Numbered from the stretch's first letter, positions 1 to 10,241 are shown. The stretch is 64,000 bases of DNA from Syntrophaceae bacterium UBA5744 (GCA_002419215.1 DIFQ01000089.1:1-64000); one strand, 5' to 3'. The notes: a model not told the origin generated them from the letters alone. Numbers and translations: made by a program.

Positions 1-25
1 TTAACGATGTCGTGACACTTGTCAC

Positions 26-40
26 CTATACCCTAGACCC
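26..40. repeat. Partial right arm of 7-bp array family A
   Basis: Two heptamer units of the CCCTATA/CCCTAGA type lie just upstream of the pyruvate kinase ribosome-binding site. They match the right edge of the complete family A elements at 8562, 10242 and 23643, but the core and left arm are absent. It is either a decayed copy or an independently formed arm. Confidence 0.5.
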
Positions 41-55
41 CCGGACGGAGTCCCC

Positions 56-1492
56 ATGCTTCCCGATCACAAGACGAAGATCATCTGCACCATCGGTCCC
101 GCCTCGGAGTCCCTCGAAGTACTGGAAAAGATGATCCGGGCGGGAATGGACATCGCGAGGCTCAACTTCTCCCACGGAGACTATGATCGCCACCGCCGGG
201 TCATTGCGAACATCCGTTCCGCCGCCAGGGCCGCCGGCCGGCGCGTGGCGATCCTCGGGGACCTGCCGGGCCCGAAGATCCGCATCGGGAAACTCGAGCG
301 GGAACCCATCGACCTCAATGCGGGCGAAGAATTCACCCTGACGACGGAAAGCACCACGGGCAACGGCAGCAGGGCCTCCACATCGTTCACCAGGCTCCCC
401 GAGGTGTTGAAGCGGGGCGACACCCTTTTTCTCAACGACGGGCTCGTCCAGATGGAAGTACTCGACGTCGGCGGCCTGGAGGTGAAGTGCCGTGTTGCCG
501 TGGGCGGCGAGATCCGCTCCCGCGTGGGTCTGAACCTGCCCGGCATCGAGCTGGGCATCGGCGCATTCACCGACGAGGACCACCGGTGGCTGCGGTTCGC
601 AGCCGGCGAGGGTCTCGACGCCGTCAGCCAATCCTTCGTCGAAAAGGCATCCGATATCGTCGCCGTCCGCGAGGCGGCCCATGCCATGGCCTACCACCCC
701 CTCATGATCGCCAAGATCGAGCGGGCCCGGGCCCTCGAGCAGATCGATCCCATCCTCGATTCGGCCGACGGCCTGATGATCGCCCGGGGGGACCTGGGCG
801 TCGAGATCCCCATCGAGCAGATCGCCCCGGTGCAGAAAGGGCTCACGCGCCGGGCCAACCTCCTGGGCAAACCCGTCATTACCGCCACACAGATGCTCGA
901 GTCCATGACGGCCAGCCGCCGTCCCACCCGCGCCGAGTCCACCGACGTGGCCAACGCCATCCTCGACGGCACGGATTGCGTCATGCTCTCGGGAGAGTCG
1001 GCCATCGGGAAATACCCCGTCGAGGCGACGGACATGCTCGCCCGGATTGCCGCGGCAACGGAACCGACCCTGCCCGCCTGCGCCGTTGCCGAAAAGTTTC
1101 GATCGCAGCGCCGCGACGATGGGGTTCGACTCATGGATCTTATCGCCATGAGCGTGAGAACGACGGTGGAGCGCGTGGTCCCGGCCGCGGTCTTTGTCCC
1201 CACACGAAGCGGGTCAACGGCAAGAAGCATCGCCCGCTTCCGCCTGCCGGTCTGGATCGTTGCCGTGAGCGGCGTCGAGGCCACCTGCCAGCGCCTGCAG
1301 TTCACCTGGGGCGTCCACGGTGTCTTCGAACCGGAGCACCCCGAAGACTGGAAGGGCTACATCGGCCGCTGGCTCGGCGACCACGGGGTTCCCGGGGAGC
1401 TGGCGGTGCTGACGGAAGGCCCGTCGTCGAAGCACCCCGACGCCAACCATCGCATGGAAATCGTTGACCTGACAGCCGCAAAAAAGCTATAA
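56..1492 (+). CDS. pyk: Pyruvate kinase
   Basis: Catalyses phosphoenolpyruvate + ADP to pyruvate + ATP, the last step of glycolysis, in the cytoplasm. The 478 residues are the usual family length. Visible marks are the N-terminal KTKIICTIGPAS strand, the catalytic-lysine segment MIAKIERARALEQID, the signature ARGDLGVEIP, and the ATQMLESM and MLSGESAIGKYP segments. The start at 56 is preceded by an ACGGAG ribosome-binding site. A phosphoglycerate mutase gene follows after 37 bases on the same strand, so the two lower-glycolysis enzymes are probably cotranscribed. The family is certain; the allosteric type cannot be read from sequence alone. Confidence 0.97.
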   Translation: MLPDHKTKIICTIGPASESLEVLEKMIRAGMDIARLNFSHGDYDRHRRVIANIRSAARAAGRRVAILGDLPGPKIRIGKLEREPIDLNAGEEFTLTTESTTGNGSRASTSFTRLPEVLKRGDTLFLNDGLVQMEVLDVGGLEVKCRVAVGGEIRSRVGLNLPGIELGIGAFTDEDHRWLRFAAGEGLDAVSQSFVEKASDIVAVREAAHAMAYHPLMIAKIERARALEQIDPILDSADGLMIARGDLGVEIPIEQIAPVQKGLTRRANLLGKPVITATQMLESMTASRRPTRAESTDVANAILDGTDCVMLSGESAIGKYPVEATDMLARIAAATEPTLPACAVAEKFRSQRRDDGVRLMDLIAMSVRTTVERVVPAAVFVPTRSGSTARSIARFRLPVWIVAVSGVEATCQRLQFTWGVHGVFEPEHPEDWKGYIGRWLGDHGVPGELAVLTEGPSSKHPDANHRMEIVDLTAAKKL

Positions 1493-1529
1493 GGAACCGT
1501 TAGAAATTTGGAGTTCGCGAGGAAACCCC

Positions 1530-2276
1530 ATGCACAAGCTCGTACTGATCCGCCACGGCGAGAGCACCTGGAACCAGGAGAACCGATTCACGGGATGGAC
1601 GGATGTGGGGCTCTCCGACAAGGGGCTCGAGGAAGCCCACCAGGGCGGGAGGATCCTTGCCAGGGAGGGGTACGTCTTCGACATCGCCTTCACGTCCGTG
1701 CTCAAGAGGGCGATCAAGACCCTGTGGGTCGTCCTCGAGGAAATGGACCTCATGTGGATCCCCGTCCACAACAGCTGGCGCCTCAACGAGCGCCACTACG
1801 GGGCTCTGCAGGGGCTCAACAAGAAGGAGATGGCCGAGAAACACGGCGAGAAACAGGTGCATACCTGGCGCCGCAGCTACGACATCCGCCCCCCGGCATT
1901 GACGCCCGGTGATCCGCGTTACAACGGCAGCGACCCCCGTTACAGGGGACTCACGCCCGGCGAGATCCCCCTCACGGAGTGCCTCAAGGACACGGTGGAG
2001 CGCTTCCTCCCTTACTGGCACGAGACGATCGCCCCCACGGTCCGATCGGGAAAGCGCGTCGTCATCGCCGCCCACGGCAACAGCCTCAGGGCGCTGGTCA
2101 AGTACCTCGACAACATCCCCGAAAGCGAGATCGTGGAGCTTAACATCCCCACGGGAATCCCCCTGGTCTACGAACTCAAAGACGACCTGACACCCATCCG
2201 CAGCTACTACCTGGGAGACCCCGAGGCCGTCGCCAGGGCCACCCAGGCCGTGGCAAACCAGCTCAAGAAGGGCTGA
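1530..2276 (+). CDS. gpmA: 2,3-bisphosphoglycerate-dependent phosphoglycerate mutase
   Basis: Interconverts 3- and 2-phosphoglycerate through a phosphohistidine intermediate. The 248 residues match GpmA length. The nucleophile motif LIRHGESTWNQENRFTGW is at residues 5-22, the ERHYGALQGLNK segment is intact, and the second catalytic histidine lies in AAHGNSLRALVKYLD. A GAGG ribosome-binding site lies 8 bases before the ATG. It follows pyk on the same strand, and a family A repeat begins 4 bases after its stop codon. Confidence 0.97.
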   Translation: MHKLVLIRHGESTWNQENRFTGWTDVGLSDKGLEEAHQGGRILAREGYVFDIAFTSVLKRAIKTLWVVLEEMDLMWIPVHNSWRLNERHYGALQGLNKKEMAEKHGEKQVHTWRRSYDIRPPALTPGDPRYNGSDPRYRGLTPGEIPLTECLKDTVERFLPYWHETIAPTVRSGKRVVIAAHGNSLRALVKYLDNIPESEIVELNIPTGIPLVYELKDDLTPIRSYYLGDPEAVARATQAVANQLKKG

Positions 2277-2280
2277 AAAT

Positions 2281-2378
2281 CGGGTATCGGGCATCGGGGC
2301 TCGGGTATCGGGAAGGAAAAAGCTCTTTTTTAAAAAAGTTTCTAAGTACCTTCGGACCCTATACCCCATACCCTTGCC
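2281..2378. repeat. Family A inverted heptamer element, copy 1
   Basis: The left arm is built of 7-bp units (GGGTATC, GGGCATC and similar). A core follows with GGAAGGAA at one end and GTACCTTC at the other, then a right arm of CCCTATA/CCCATA-type units. The same layout recurs at 8562-8668, 10242-10348 and, inverted, 23643-23747. This copy has the most diverged core and fills the gpmA-MscS gap. Confidence 0.85.
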
Positions 2379-2397
2379 CGAGTTGACGAGGTCACCG

Positions 2398-4056
<1,659 letters not shown>

Positions 4057-4073
4057 AGAGCTTGTTATCAATG

Positions 4074-4230
4074 AATGACCCCGCAGCAACGTTCGACAGG
4101 CTCACATCAAGCGCTGCGTGGCATAGAAGAATGTCATGCCCGTGAAAACGGGCATCCATAATGGATTCCCTCTTTCGAGGGAAAGACAACATCGAAGCAA
4201 GCTTCGGGGAATTGACCCGGAGGGATTAAA
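4074..4230. repeat. 150-bp dispersed repeat, copy 1
   Basis: This block recurs near-identically at 17781-17946. Shared pieces in order are CCCCGCAGCAACGTTCGACA, a perfect hairpin ATGCCCGT-GAAA-ACGGGCAT (4136-4155) with a GNRA-type loop, GGATTCCCTCTTT, and a second palindrome around GAAGCAAGCTTC, ending in GGGATTAAA. It carries no ORF. It occupies nearly the whole gap between the MscS gene and the next gene. Confidence 0.88.
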
Positions 4231-4263
4231 TACTGGGTAAACCAAAATAAGGAGGATTGAACG

Positions 4264-4764
4264 ATGAAGAAGTGGGTCGTGCTGTTTGTTTTATTTTCCC
4301 TGCTGATCCCAGCCGCCGCGGCGATTGCCGACGAGGCCCAGCTGAACCGTTATGTGGAGATGCTCCGGCAGGACATCCGGGACGAGAAAGAGGCCATCAT
4401 CCGTGAAGCCATCGTCTTCAAAGAGGGCGAAGGGGACAAAGCCGCCGCCTTCTGGAATGTCTACCGGGACTATCAGAATGATCTGAAGAAGGTCTCCGAC
4501 GTCCGGCTCGCGCTCATCAAGGACTACGCGGTGAACTTCGACACGATGACCGACAAGAAGGCCGGGGAGATCGCTAAAAAAGTCCTCGAGAATGACAAGG
4601 CCGCCCTCAAGCTGAAGGAGAAATATTACAAGAAGTTCATGAAGGCCATGGGCGCCTCGGCCGCCAACCGGTTCTTCCAGGTCGAAAACACGCTCAACAG
4701 CCTCATCATGCTGCGGATCAACACGGAGCTTCCCCTGTTCCCCCAACGGGTCCCGGCAAAATAG
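4264..4764 (+). CDS. Secreted helical protein of unknown function
   Basis: A 166-residue protein with an N-terminal signal peptide (KKWVVLFVLFSLLIPAAAA, cleavage near AIADE), so probably periplasmic. The mature part is almost entirely charged alpha-helix, with long stretches rich in Lys, Glu, Asp and Ala and no cysteine. A strong AAGGAGG site precedes the ATG. The pattern of amphipathic helices loosely recalls Spy/CpxP-type periplasmic chaperones, but I see no LTxxQ motif and do not claim membership. It is monocistronic, flanked by a dispersed repeat upstream and a hairpin terminator downstream. Confidence 0.75.
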   Translation: MKKWVVLFVLFSLLIPAAAAIADEAQLNRYVEMLRQDIRDEKEAIIREAIVFKEGEGDKAAAFWNVYRDYQNDLKKVSDVRLALIKDYAVNFDTMTDKKAGEIAKKVLENDKAALKLKEKYYKKFMKAMGASAANRFFQVENTLNSLIMLRINTELPLFPQRVPAK

Positions 4765-4781
4765 CTTGCGGCCCTGGGGCC

Positions 4782-4905
4782 GCAGGGTTCAGGGTCCCGG
4801 GTCCAGGGTTCAGGTAAGAAAAAAAGAAAGAGGGATGTTCCGCAGAGCATCCCTCTTTGTATTTTCTGCACCCTGTACCCTTTACCCTGTACCCTGTACC
4901 CTTGC
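4782..4905. repeat. Family B inverted heptamer element
   Basis: The left arm is made of GGGTTCA/GGGTCCA-type 7-bp units and the right arm of ACCCTGT/ACCCTTT units; together they flank a core with a strong hairpin. The right arm overlaps the end of the convergent glycosyltransferase gene and encodes its last residues and stop codon. Confidence 0.82.
4827..4858. terminator. Bidirectional hairpin terminator between convergent genes
   Basis: A perfect 11-bp stem, AAAGAGGGATG paired with CATCCCTCTTT, encloses a 10-base loop. It is A-rich on one side and T-rich on the other, so it could terminate transcription from both strands. It lies in the core of a family B repeat between the secreted-protein gene and the convergent glycosyltransferase. 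Confidence 0.7.
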
Positions 4906-5979
4906 ATCCGTGCGGCTCCCCATGGCTTCCTCATACACGGCAATGAGCCCCCTCGCCTCGTCGCAGGGCCCGGGCATGCTCCGGGCGTAGGCGGCACCGG
5001 CCCCGCCAAGCTTTCGCCGGAGCATCGCGTCGTCAACGAGCAGAATGGCTTTCCGCACGAAATCGTCCGGGTCCGTCGGGTCGAAAAGGATGCCCATGGG
5101 GGAATCGCCCGGATCGCCCAGGACGGGCCAGCGGTTCCCCGGGATGGCCGAGGCCAGAAGCGGCCTGCCCGCCGCCCTCCCCTCGATCAGGACATTGGAG
5201 AGGCCCTCCGAGGCGGAACTGTTGAGGACCACATCCACGGATTCATAGGCCGCGCGCATGGCTGCGGGGTGGATCGGCGGGATCCATTGCGCAAAGTCGT
5301 GCAGCCGCCCCACCTCCCGGTAAAAACCTTCTGCATAGGCCTCGTCGAGTGGCGGACCGGCAAAGATGACTTTTGCCTGAGACCGGAGTGCATGGATGCG
5401 ATCGAATCCGAGCAGGCATTCCAGGTTCTTCTTTACCGGCCGGATTCCCGCAGGCATGAAGAAAACGATGTCGCCGGGACTGAAACCACAGGAGGCTCTC
5501 AGGTCCAATGTCTCTTCGCCCAGCCAGACGAAAGACTTGGGGACGAAATGGACCCGGTCCACCCGACCGGGAACGATCTCTCGCAGCCTTTCCCTCCCCT
5601 CCTCGCTCTGGACGATAATCGCCTCGGCCCGGCTCAGGACCCTGCCGACCCTGTCTTTGCCGGCGTCTGCTTTCGATTCGATGTTCAGATCGGTGCCCGA
5701 CGGCGACACGACAAGGGGGAAGGTTCCACAACCCTGATCCAGGGCGAGGTGGAGCAGCAGACCCCCGGCGCGGTAAGCATTGTGGACATGGACAAGGTTC
5801 GGCCTGAACCGAATCACCTCACCCTTCAGATCGCCGGGTGCAAGGCCTTCGGTGGCCAGCACCCGCACGTCGAGCCCCATGCCGACAAGAGACCGGCGCC
5901 AGCGCTCGGCCGTCATGGCATTTCCCGTCACAGCGGGAAGCGCTGTCGGTGTGAGGATCAGCAGCCTGAACGGTTTCAT
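4882..5979 (-). CDS. GT4-type glycosyltransferase
   Basis: A 365-residue GT-B fold retaining glycosyltransferase, probably cytoplasmic or membrane-peripheral. Visible features are an N-terminal Rossmann half (LLILTPTALPAVTGN), the VHVHNAY segment, SPSGTD, and the donor-site EX7E region in SASEGLSNVLIEGRAAGRP. It is the third gene of an overlapping operon: its ATG overlaps the stop of the upstream deacetylase gene (ATGA). The last codons (VQGTG and stop) are read directly from a 7-bp repeat array, so the natural C-terminus has been altered or extended by the repeat. The sugar donor and acceptor cannot be told. Confidence 0.87.
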   Translation of the reverse strand: MKPFRLLILTPTALPAVTGNAMTAERWRRSLVGMGLDVRVLATEGLAPGDLKGEVIRFRPNLVHVHNAYRAGGLLLHLALDQGCGTFPLVVSPSGTDLNIESKADAGKDRVGRVLSRAEAIIVQSEEGRERLREIVPGRVDRVHFVPKSFVWLGEETLDLRASCGFSPGDIVFFMPAGIRPVKKNLECLLGFDRIHALRSQAKVIFAGPPLDEAYAEGFYREVGRLHDFAQWIPPIHPAAMRAAYESVDVVLNSSASEGLSNVLIEGRAAGRPLLASAIPGNRWPVLGDPGDSPMGILFDPTDPDDFVRKAILLVDDAMLRRKLGGAGAAYARSMPGPCDEARGLIAVYEEAMGSRTDARVQGTG

Positions 5980-6827
5980 GAAAAAATCTCCCTGAACGAG
6001 ATCAATACCACCCCGGCACTGCCAAGGGCAAGCCGGAATCGGGGGTCCAGGAGGGCTTCCAGCTCCCGTTCGCGCGCCCCTGAGGAAAAGGCCGAAAAGG
6101 CGTCTCTTGCCGGCACCCGGCCCGGGTGGACCATCAACTCCGTGGTGCCGTCGGGAAGCGTCTCGATGAGTTTCAGCAGCCCCTCGAGGTCGAGCCGGCC
6201 CTTAAGCGTGAGACCCCGGAAATGATCGCTCGAAACGATCCCCGTCCCGGCAAGGGCCTTCCGGGCCTCCATCCCCAGGGCGGCAAACCGGCGTGCCTCC
6301 TCCAGCAAATCCGACCGGACGTCTTCGTGAACGGGGGCCACCGTCTCGTCGGGTATGCGCATGCGCCGGATCCCATGGCCTTTTGCGGTGTCCGCAACGG
6401 TCCGAAGCGCCGAAGGAAAGACGTGGACGTGCTGGTGACCGTCGACGTGCGTGATCCCGATTGCGGCATCGAGCAACCGCTCGATCTGCAGGGCGACCTC
6501 CCGCGCAATATCGGCCTGAAGAGACACATCCCTTGCAGTCATGAGCAGACGGTGCGCCGCCGCCTTCCCGCGAAAATTCCCGTCGGGGCCCGTGAGGCAC
6601 GACAGATCCCGGGCCAGGGGCCGGCCCTCGCTGAGATTCAGGTGGACCCCGAGGGAAACCCGTTCAAAGCCGCCCGAACGGATTTTTCCCAGGGCATGCT
6701 CCAGGGCGGGCCCGTTCGGCAGGATGCTCGCGCTCGTGACGACCCCCGCCCCGATCGCCTCGAATATCCCTTCGTTGCGAGCCTCGTCGGCGCCGAGATC
6801 ATCGGCGTTGATGATGAGCCTCTTCAC
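5976..6827 (-). CDS. YdjC/ChbG/HpnK-type carbohydrate deacetylase
   Basis: A metal-dependent N-deacetylase fold of 283 residues. The start shows the metal-binding NADDLG motif (LIINADDLGADEARN), and the histidine pair lies in GITHVDGHQHVHVFP. Family members remove acetyl groups from diacetylchitobiose or from N-acetylglucosaminyl lipids (HpnK). It is the middle gene of a tight operon with 4-base ATGA overlaps on both sides. Its neighbours, a GT4 transferase and an ATP-grasp/methyltransferase fusion, suggest deacetylation of a GlcNAc-containing glycolipid or small conjugate (inference). Confidence 0.9.
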   Translation of the reverse strand: MKRLIINADDLGADEARNEGIFEAIGAGVVTSASILPNGPALEHALGKIRSGGFERVSLGVHLNLSEGRPLARDLSCLTGPDGNFRGKAAAHRLLMTARDVSLQADIAREVALQIERLLDAAIGITHVDGHQHVHVFPSALRTVADTAKGHGIRRMRIPDETVAPVHEDVRSDLLEEARRFAALGMEARKALAGTGIVSSDHFRGLTLKGRLDLEGLLKLIETLPDGTTELMVHPGRVPARDAFSAFSSGARERELEALLDPRFRLALGSAGVVLISFREIFS

Positions 6828-8485
6828 GGCTCCCTCACCCCCGCAGCCCGGATGAGGAGATTCCGAAAGACATATTCCCCTCCGAAGGCCTCGTGGAAGT
6901 CGGATATGCCCCTGGAGCGCAACGACGCGAGATAATCGAACAGCCCCTCGTCCAGTTCATTGTACTCGCGCGGCGTGAACGGCCGCGGTGTGTCGCCCAG
7001 GACATCGACCCTGGCGAAACGCTCCCGGAGCCTCCGCATCAGCTCGGGGATGTTGGCAATCGTGATGGCCACCATCCAGAGCCTGCCTCTCTCCGGGTCG
7101 AGACGGGCCGGGGCCCCATCCACGACGGCCAGCAGATGCCTTGCCCCGTCGGCTCCCCCGTACCGCGGCCCGAAGGGCCTTTTCCCGGGCGTCTGGGGCG
7201 GCGTTGCGATGATCACATCGAACCGCTCGCCGGCTTTCACGGCCTCATACCAGGAGCCGGCCCGTGCCTCGATGCGATCCGACAACCCGTTGATGGCCGC
7301 GTTTCCGATCGCGGCATCGAGGGCCTTGCCGTCGAGATCGACCGCTACGACATGCCCTGCGCCCAGCTTCGCCGCGGCAATCGCCAGCAGCCCCGTGCCG
7401 CAGCCCAGTTCGAGGACCCGCTCTCCGGGACGGACGTCAAGGAGGCGGGCCAGCTCCACCGTCGATGGCGGCGGCGCGTGAACGCCCGGCGGGATCTGCA
7501 GGCTCATGGCTCCCGTCTGCAGCGTGACAATCGTATCCTGCGCCTCCTTTGCCGATGCGGGGGGTCGTCGTTTCGCCGCCCGGGCGAGGATCCGTTCCAG
7601 CAGGGACGGGAAATCCATGCCTGCCCAGCGGGCCGAATGAGTCAACGCCTCCTCGGGCTCCATGCTCGGCGTCACGTTGGCCTCCATGAAAAAAAAGGTC
7701 CCCCCGGGAGACAGGCGCACGTCGAAGCGGGCATAATCGCGCAGCCCCAGCGCCCGAAAGGCGGCAAGAGAAAGAGCCTCCAGTTCCCGAAGCTCACCCG
7801 GCGCCAGCTCGGCCTTTGCGGTATCCCGGCTTCCCGGTTCGACGTCCTGGAGCTTGAAATCCTCCGTGAGCACGCCACAGGGCCCGTCGCCCGTCTTCCA
7901 CTCCAGCGGCGGGAGGACCTCGAGCCCGCCGGGTCCGTCGACAACGGAGACGGCGAACTCACGGCCCTGGATGAATGTCTCCACCAGAATGGGCTGAGCG
8001 AGTCGCAAGAGGAGATCAGCCAGGCGCACTGCCGCTTCGGCACCGTCCCGGGCAAGGACGAGCCCGCGGCTCATGTGTTCGAAGGCCGGTTTGAGGATGC
8101 AGGGTGGGGCAAGCCAGTCCGGCAGGGGCTCGGTTGGCGAGACGGCCAGGATTCCCGGCGGCGTCGGTATCCCGGCAGCCGCGAGGCGGGTCTTTGCCGC
8201 GGCCTTGTCGTCGGCGAGGGCACAGGCCCGCGCATCGGAGCCGACGACGATGATCCCGTGGGACTCGAGAAGGGCTCGCACGAGGGACCGGAAGCGGCCC
8301 CGCCCCCGATAGGTATCCGTGTGGTCGATCACGAGATCGCACCGGAGGGCCAGCTCCGACATGCGGAGCTCGATCTCTTCCGAATCCACCAGGAGGTACT
8401 CATGGCCGAGGGAGGAAAGGCCCCCCACGATGGCTTCGGCACAGCGGCAGGGGGAACTCGCCGTATGGATGATGCCCACGCGCAT
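6824..8485 (-). CDS. ATP-grasp ligase fused to class I methyltransferase
   Basis: A 553-residue two-domain protein. Residues 1-315 resemble D-Ala-D-Ala ligase: an N-terminal substrate domain, then ATP-grasp elements ILKPAFEHMSRG, ETFIQGREFAVSV and a metal-binding end FFFMEANVTPSMEP. Residues 335-553 are a SAM-dependent methyltransferase with motif I VLELGCGTGLLAIAAAKLG (near residue 355), acidic motif II AVDLDGKALD, and an ATPPQTPG segment where HemK/PrmC enzymes have NPPY. It is the first gene of a three-gene operon with ATGA overlaps, which suggests a shared pathway. The substrate is unknown. The ribosome-binding site is weak. Confidence 0.85.
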   Translation of the reverse strand: MRVGIIHTASSPCRCAEAIVGGLSSLGHEYLLVDSEEIELRMSELALRCDLVIDHTDTYRGRGRFRSLVRALLESHGIIVVGSDARACALADDKAAAKTRLAAAGIPTPPGILAVSPTEPLPDWLAPPCILKPAFEHMSRGLVLARDGAEAAVRLADLLLRLAQPILVETFIQGREFAVSVVDGPGGLEVLPPLEWKTGDGPCGVLTEDFKLQDVEPGSRDTAKAELAPGELRELEALSLAAFRALGLRDYARFDVRLSPGGTFFFMEANVTPSMEPEEALTHSARWAGMDFPSLLERILARAAKRRPPASAKEAQDTIVTLQTGAMSLQIPPGVHAPPPSTVELARLLDVRPGERVLELGCGTGLLAIAAAKLGAGHVVAVDLDGKALDAAIGNAAINGLSDRIEARAGSWYEAVKAGERFDVIIATPPQTPGKRPFGPRYGGADGARHLLAVVDGAPARLDPERGRLWMVAITIANIPELMRRLRERFARVDVLGDTPRPFTPREYNELDEGLFDYLASLRSRGISDFHEAFGGEYVFRNLLIRAAGVREP

Positions 8486-8561
8486 GGAAACACTCTCATT
8501 TCAACGCTAATGAAGGTTTTCAAGGTAGACGATGCTTGTTCGGATGTCAATGGCACAAAGA

Positions 8562-8668
8562 GGGGTATCGGGTATCGGGTTTAGGGTATCGGGAAGGAAG
8601 AAGATTTCATCTATAAAAATCTTTCGTCCCTTCAGCCCCTATACCCTAGACCCGTGACCCTAGACCCT
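8562..8668. repeat. Family A inverted heptamer element, copy 2
   Basis: Left arm GGGTATC-GGGTATC-GGGTTTA-GGGTATC, core from GGAAGGAAGAAGATT to CCTTCAGC, right arm CCCTATA-CCCTAGA-CCCGTGA-CCCTAGA. The core matches copies 3 and 4 closely. It sits between two divergent genes, so it is not tied only to gene ends. TGGCAC occurs on both sides (8551 and 8674), which could be chance or a target duplication. Confidence 0.88.
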
Positions 8669-8765
8669 TTTATTGGCACGAATCTTTCATATATAATTAA
8701 TCCAAGTTAAATTTATCATGGAATGACAGCCATTTATGGTTCCATTCCCAGGCTGGAGAGGCGGC

Positions 8766-9281
8766 ATGCAGGCAATTCAAGGTAACGGCGAGATCATCAA
8801 GGCGCTCCGGAAGATCCCGAAGCTTCAGGCCTTCGACAAGAAGGATCTCCGCAAAATCCTCAGTTGCAGCCAGATCCTTAAATACGAGCCCGGAGAAGCG
8901 ATCATACGGGAGGAAGAACCGGACCAGCGGATCCATTTCATCGTTTCGGGCAAAGTCCGGGTTACCCGCAACGGGGTAGAGATGAAGCAGCTCTGCCGCA
9001 CGGGTGATGTCTTCGGCGAGATGCGCCTCCTGTCCGTTTCCACCCGATCCTCCTCGGTCGAGGCCGTCGACGAGACGGTCTGTCTGGCCACGGACGTCTC
9101 CGCCATGGAAAAACTCCGGAAGGAAGACCGTGTGGCCTTTGCGGCCATCTACTACATGGTCATGGCGGAGGTACTCGCCCGCCGCCTCAAGGAGACGAGC
9201 GACGAACTGACACGGGTCCGGGGCGAGCTCCAGCGGCTCAAATCCTCCACCGGCCTTCACGATATCGTCGGATCGGCCTGA
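8766..9281 (+). CDS. Cyclic nucleotide-binding domain protein without HTH
   Basis: A 171-residue cytoplasmic protein with one CRP-like cNMP-binding beta-roll. The phosphate-binding cassette is recognisable as GDVFGEMRLLSVSTRSSSV (Gly-Glu plus Arg). A helical C-terminus (ARRLKETSDELTRVRGELQ) resembles a coiled coil and replaces the usual DNA-binding domain. The ATG at 8766 is chosen over one at 8736 because GGAGAGG sits 4 bases before it. It could be a small-nucleotide-sensing partner subunit rather than a transcription factor. It is monocistronic, with repeat-filled gaps on both sides. Confidence 0.82.
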   Translation: MQAIQGNGEIIKALRKIPKLQAFDKKDLRKILSCSQILKYEPGEAIIREEEPDQRIHFIVSGKVRVTRNGVEMKQLCRTGDVFGEMRLLSVSTRSSSVEAVDETVCLATDVSAMEKLRKEDRVAFAAIYYMVMAEVLARRLKETSDELTRVRGELQRLKSSTGLHDIVGSA

Positions 9282-9284
9282 ACG

Positions 9285-9420
9285 AGGGCTTCAGGAATCA
9301 GGATTCGGGCTTCCGGACGATGGCAAGAATAATCCCCCTTTCCTCCCCCTTTCATAAAGGGGGATAGAGGGGGATTTTCTTTCCTGAAGCCCGATGCCCG
9401 AAGCCTGGAACCCGCGCGAA
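9285..9420. repeat. Composite repeat: GCTTCAGG-type arms around a C/G-rich hairpin
   Basis: Inverted arms (GGCTTCAGGAATCAGG at the left, CCTGAAGCCCGATGCCCGAAGCC at the right with interruptions) flank a long AATCCCCC/GGGGGATT hairpin. A sibling with the same hairpin and right arm is at 14314-14400. No gene is present between 9282 and 9532. Confidence 0.75.
9331..9376. terminator. Long C/G-rich hairpin, terminator-like
   Basis: The left arm AATCCCCCTTTCCTCCCCCT, plus TT, pairs with AAAGGGGGATAGAGGGGGAT, plus T, around a CAT loop, followed by TTTCTTT. It lies 50 bases after the cyclic-nucleotide-binding gene and probably ends its transcript. The same hairpin type recurs at 14314 and 19236. Confidence 0.65.
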
Positions 9421-9532
9421 GCGCGATAATCGGGTTTGTATTCACTTTGATTCTCTGGTAAAAGGGGGAGCTTCCGGGACGGGTGCGACGACCGGAGACC
9501 GCAACCCCCACAGCCGGACAGGCCGAGAAACT

Positions 9533-10237
9533 ATGAACCGCCATTACATCCTCAGCGCACTCGTTCTGATCGCCTTCTTCGCCGCCGGTACCTGGCTTTT
9601 CTTTCACTACGACCTTCACGTCTTTTTCTCCGACCGCGAACGGGCGGTCGAGATGATCACTTCTTACGACCCATACGACGAGATCATCTTTATAGCCCTG
9701 CAGATCCTGCAGGTCGTCTTCGCTCCGATCCCCGGCGAGGCGAGCGGCTTCATCGGCGGTTTTCTCTACGGCCCACTGCTGGGAACCGTTTACTCGACAA
9801 TCGGGCTCACGATCGGGTCCTGGACTGCATTTCTTCTCGCCCACATCTTCGGGCTGCCCCTGGTGGAGCGAATCGTCAGTCCGGAGACTCTTCGCAAATA
9901 CGACTACGTCCTGGAACACAAAGGGGTCTTTATCGCCTTCTTCCTTTTTCTGATCCCGGGCATCCCAAAGGACTTCCTCTGCTACATCCTGGGCCTGTCC
10001 CACATGCGTCTCTGGACCTTCCTCATCATTTCCACCGTTGGGCGGCTCTTCGGCACCATCATGCTCTCCTCTTTTGGAAGCTTTGCTCGAAACAACCAGT
10101 TCATCCCCCTCATCGCCCTGCTCGTCATCACGGGGCTGTTCCTGATCGTCGCCTATTTCTACCGGGAAAAGTGGCTGGAAAAGCTGAAGGAACGAGCAAC
10201 GAAATACAATGGCGGCCCCCCGGTGTCGGGAGCATAA
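9533..10237 (+). CDS. VTT (TVP38/TMEM64/DedA-like) membrane protein
   Basis: A 234-residue integral inner-membrane protein with about six hydrophobic segments. The family hallmarks are visible: a re-entrant region rich in Gly and Pro (FAPIPGEASGFIGGFLYGPLLG) and the second helical hairpin FLFLIPGIPKDFLCYILG. VTT-domain proteins are associated with lipid scrambling or small-solute transport; the precise role here is unknown. The ribosome-binding site is weak. It is monocistronic and followed 4 bases later by a family A repeat. Confidence 0.85.
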   Translation: MNRHYILSALVLIAFFAAGTWLFFHYDLHVFFSDRERAVEMITSYDPYDEIIFIALQILQVVFAPIPGEASGFIGGFLYGPLLGTVYSTIGLTIGSWTAFLLAHIFGLPLVERIVSPETLRKYDYVLEHKGVFIAFFLFLIPGIPKDFLCYILGLSHMRLWTFLIISTVGRLFGTIMLSSFGSFARNNQFIPLIALLVITGLFLIVAYFYREKWLEKLKERATKYNGGPPVSGA

Positions 10238-10241
10238 AAGC

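Noticed and set aside
487..1467. 326-codon plus-strand frame within pyruvate kinase
   Set aside because: Frame shadow of a high-GC gene: Arg/Gly/Pro-rich, no domain, no ribosome-binding site.
2281..2378. CRISPR-like regularly spaced repeats
   Set aside because: The units are 7-8 bp tandem arrays without unique spacers; no cas genes are in the window.
8674..8690. Possible sigma-54 promoter (TGGCAC-N5-TTTCA) before the cyclic-nucleotide-binding gene
   Set aside because: The invariant GC of the -12 box is TC here, and the gene has no flagellar context, so it was not listed as a promoter.
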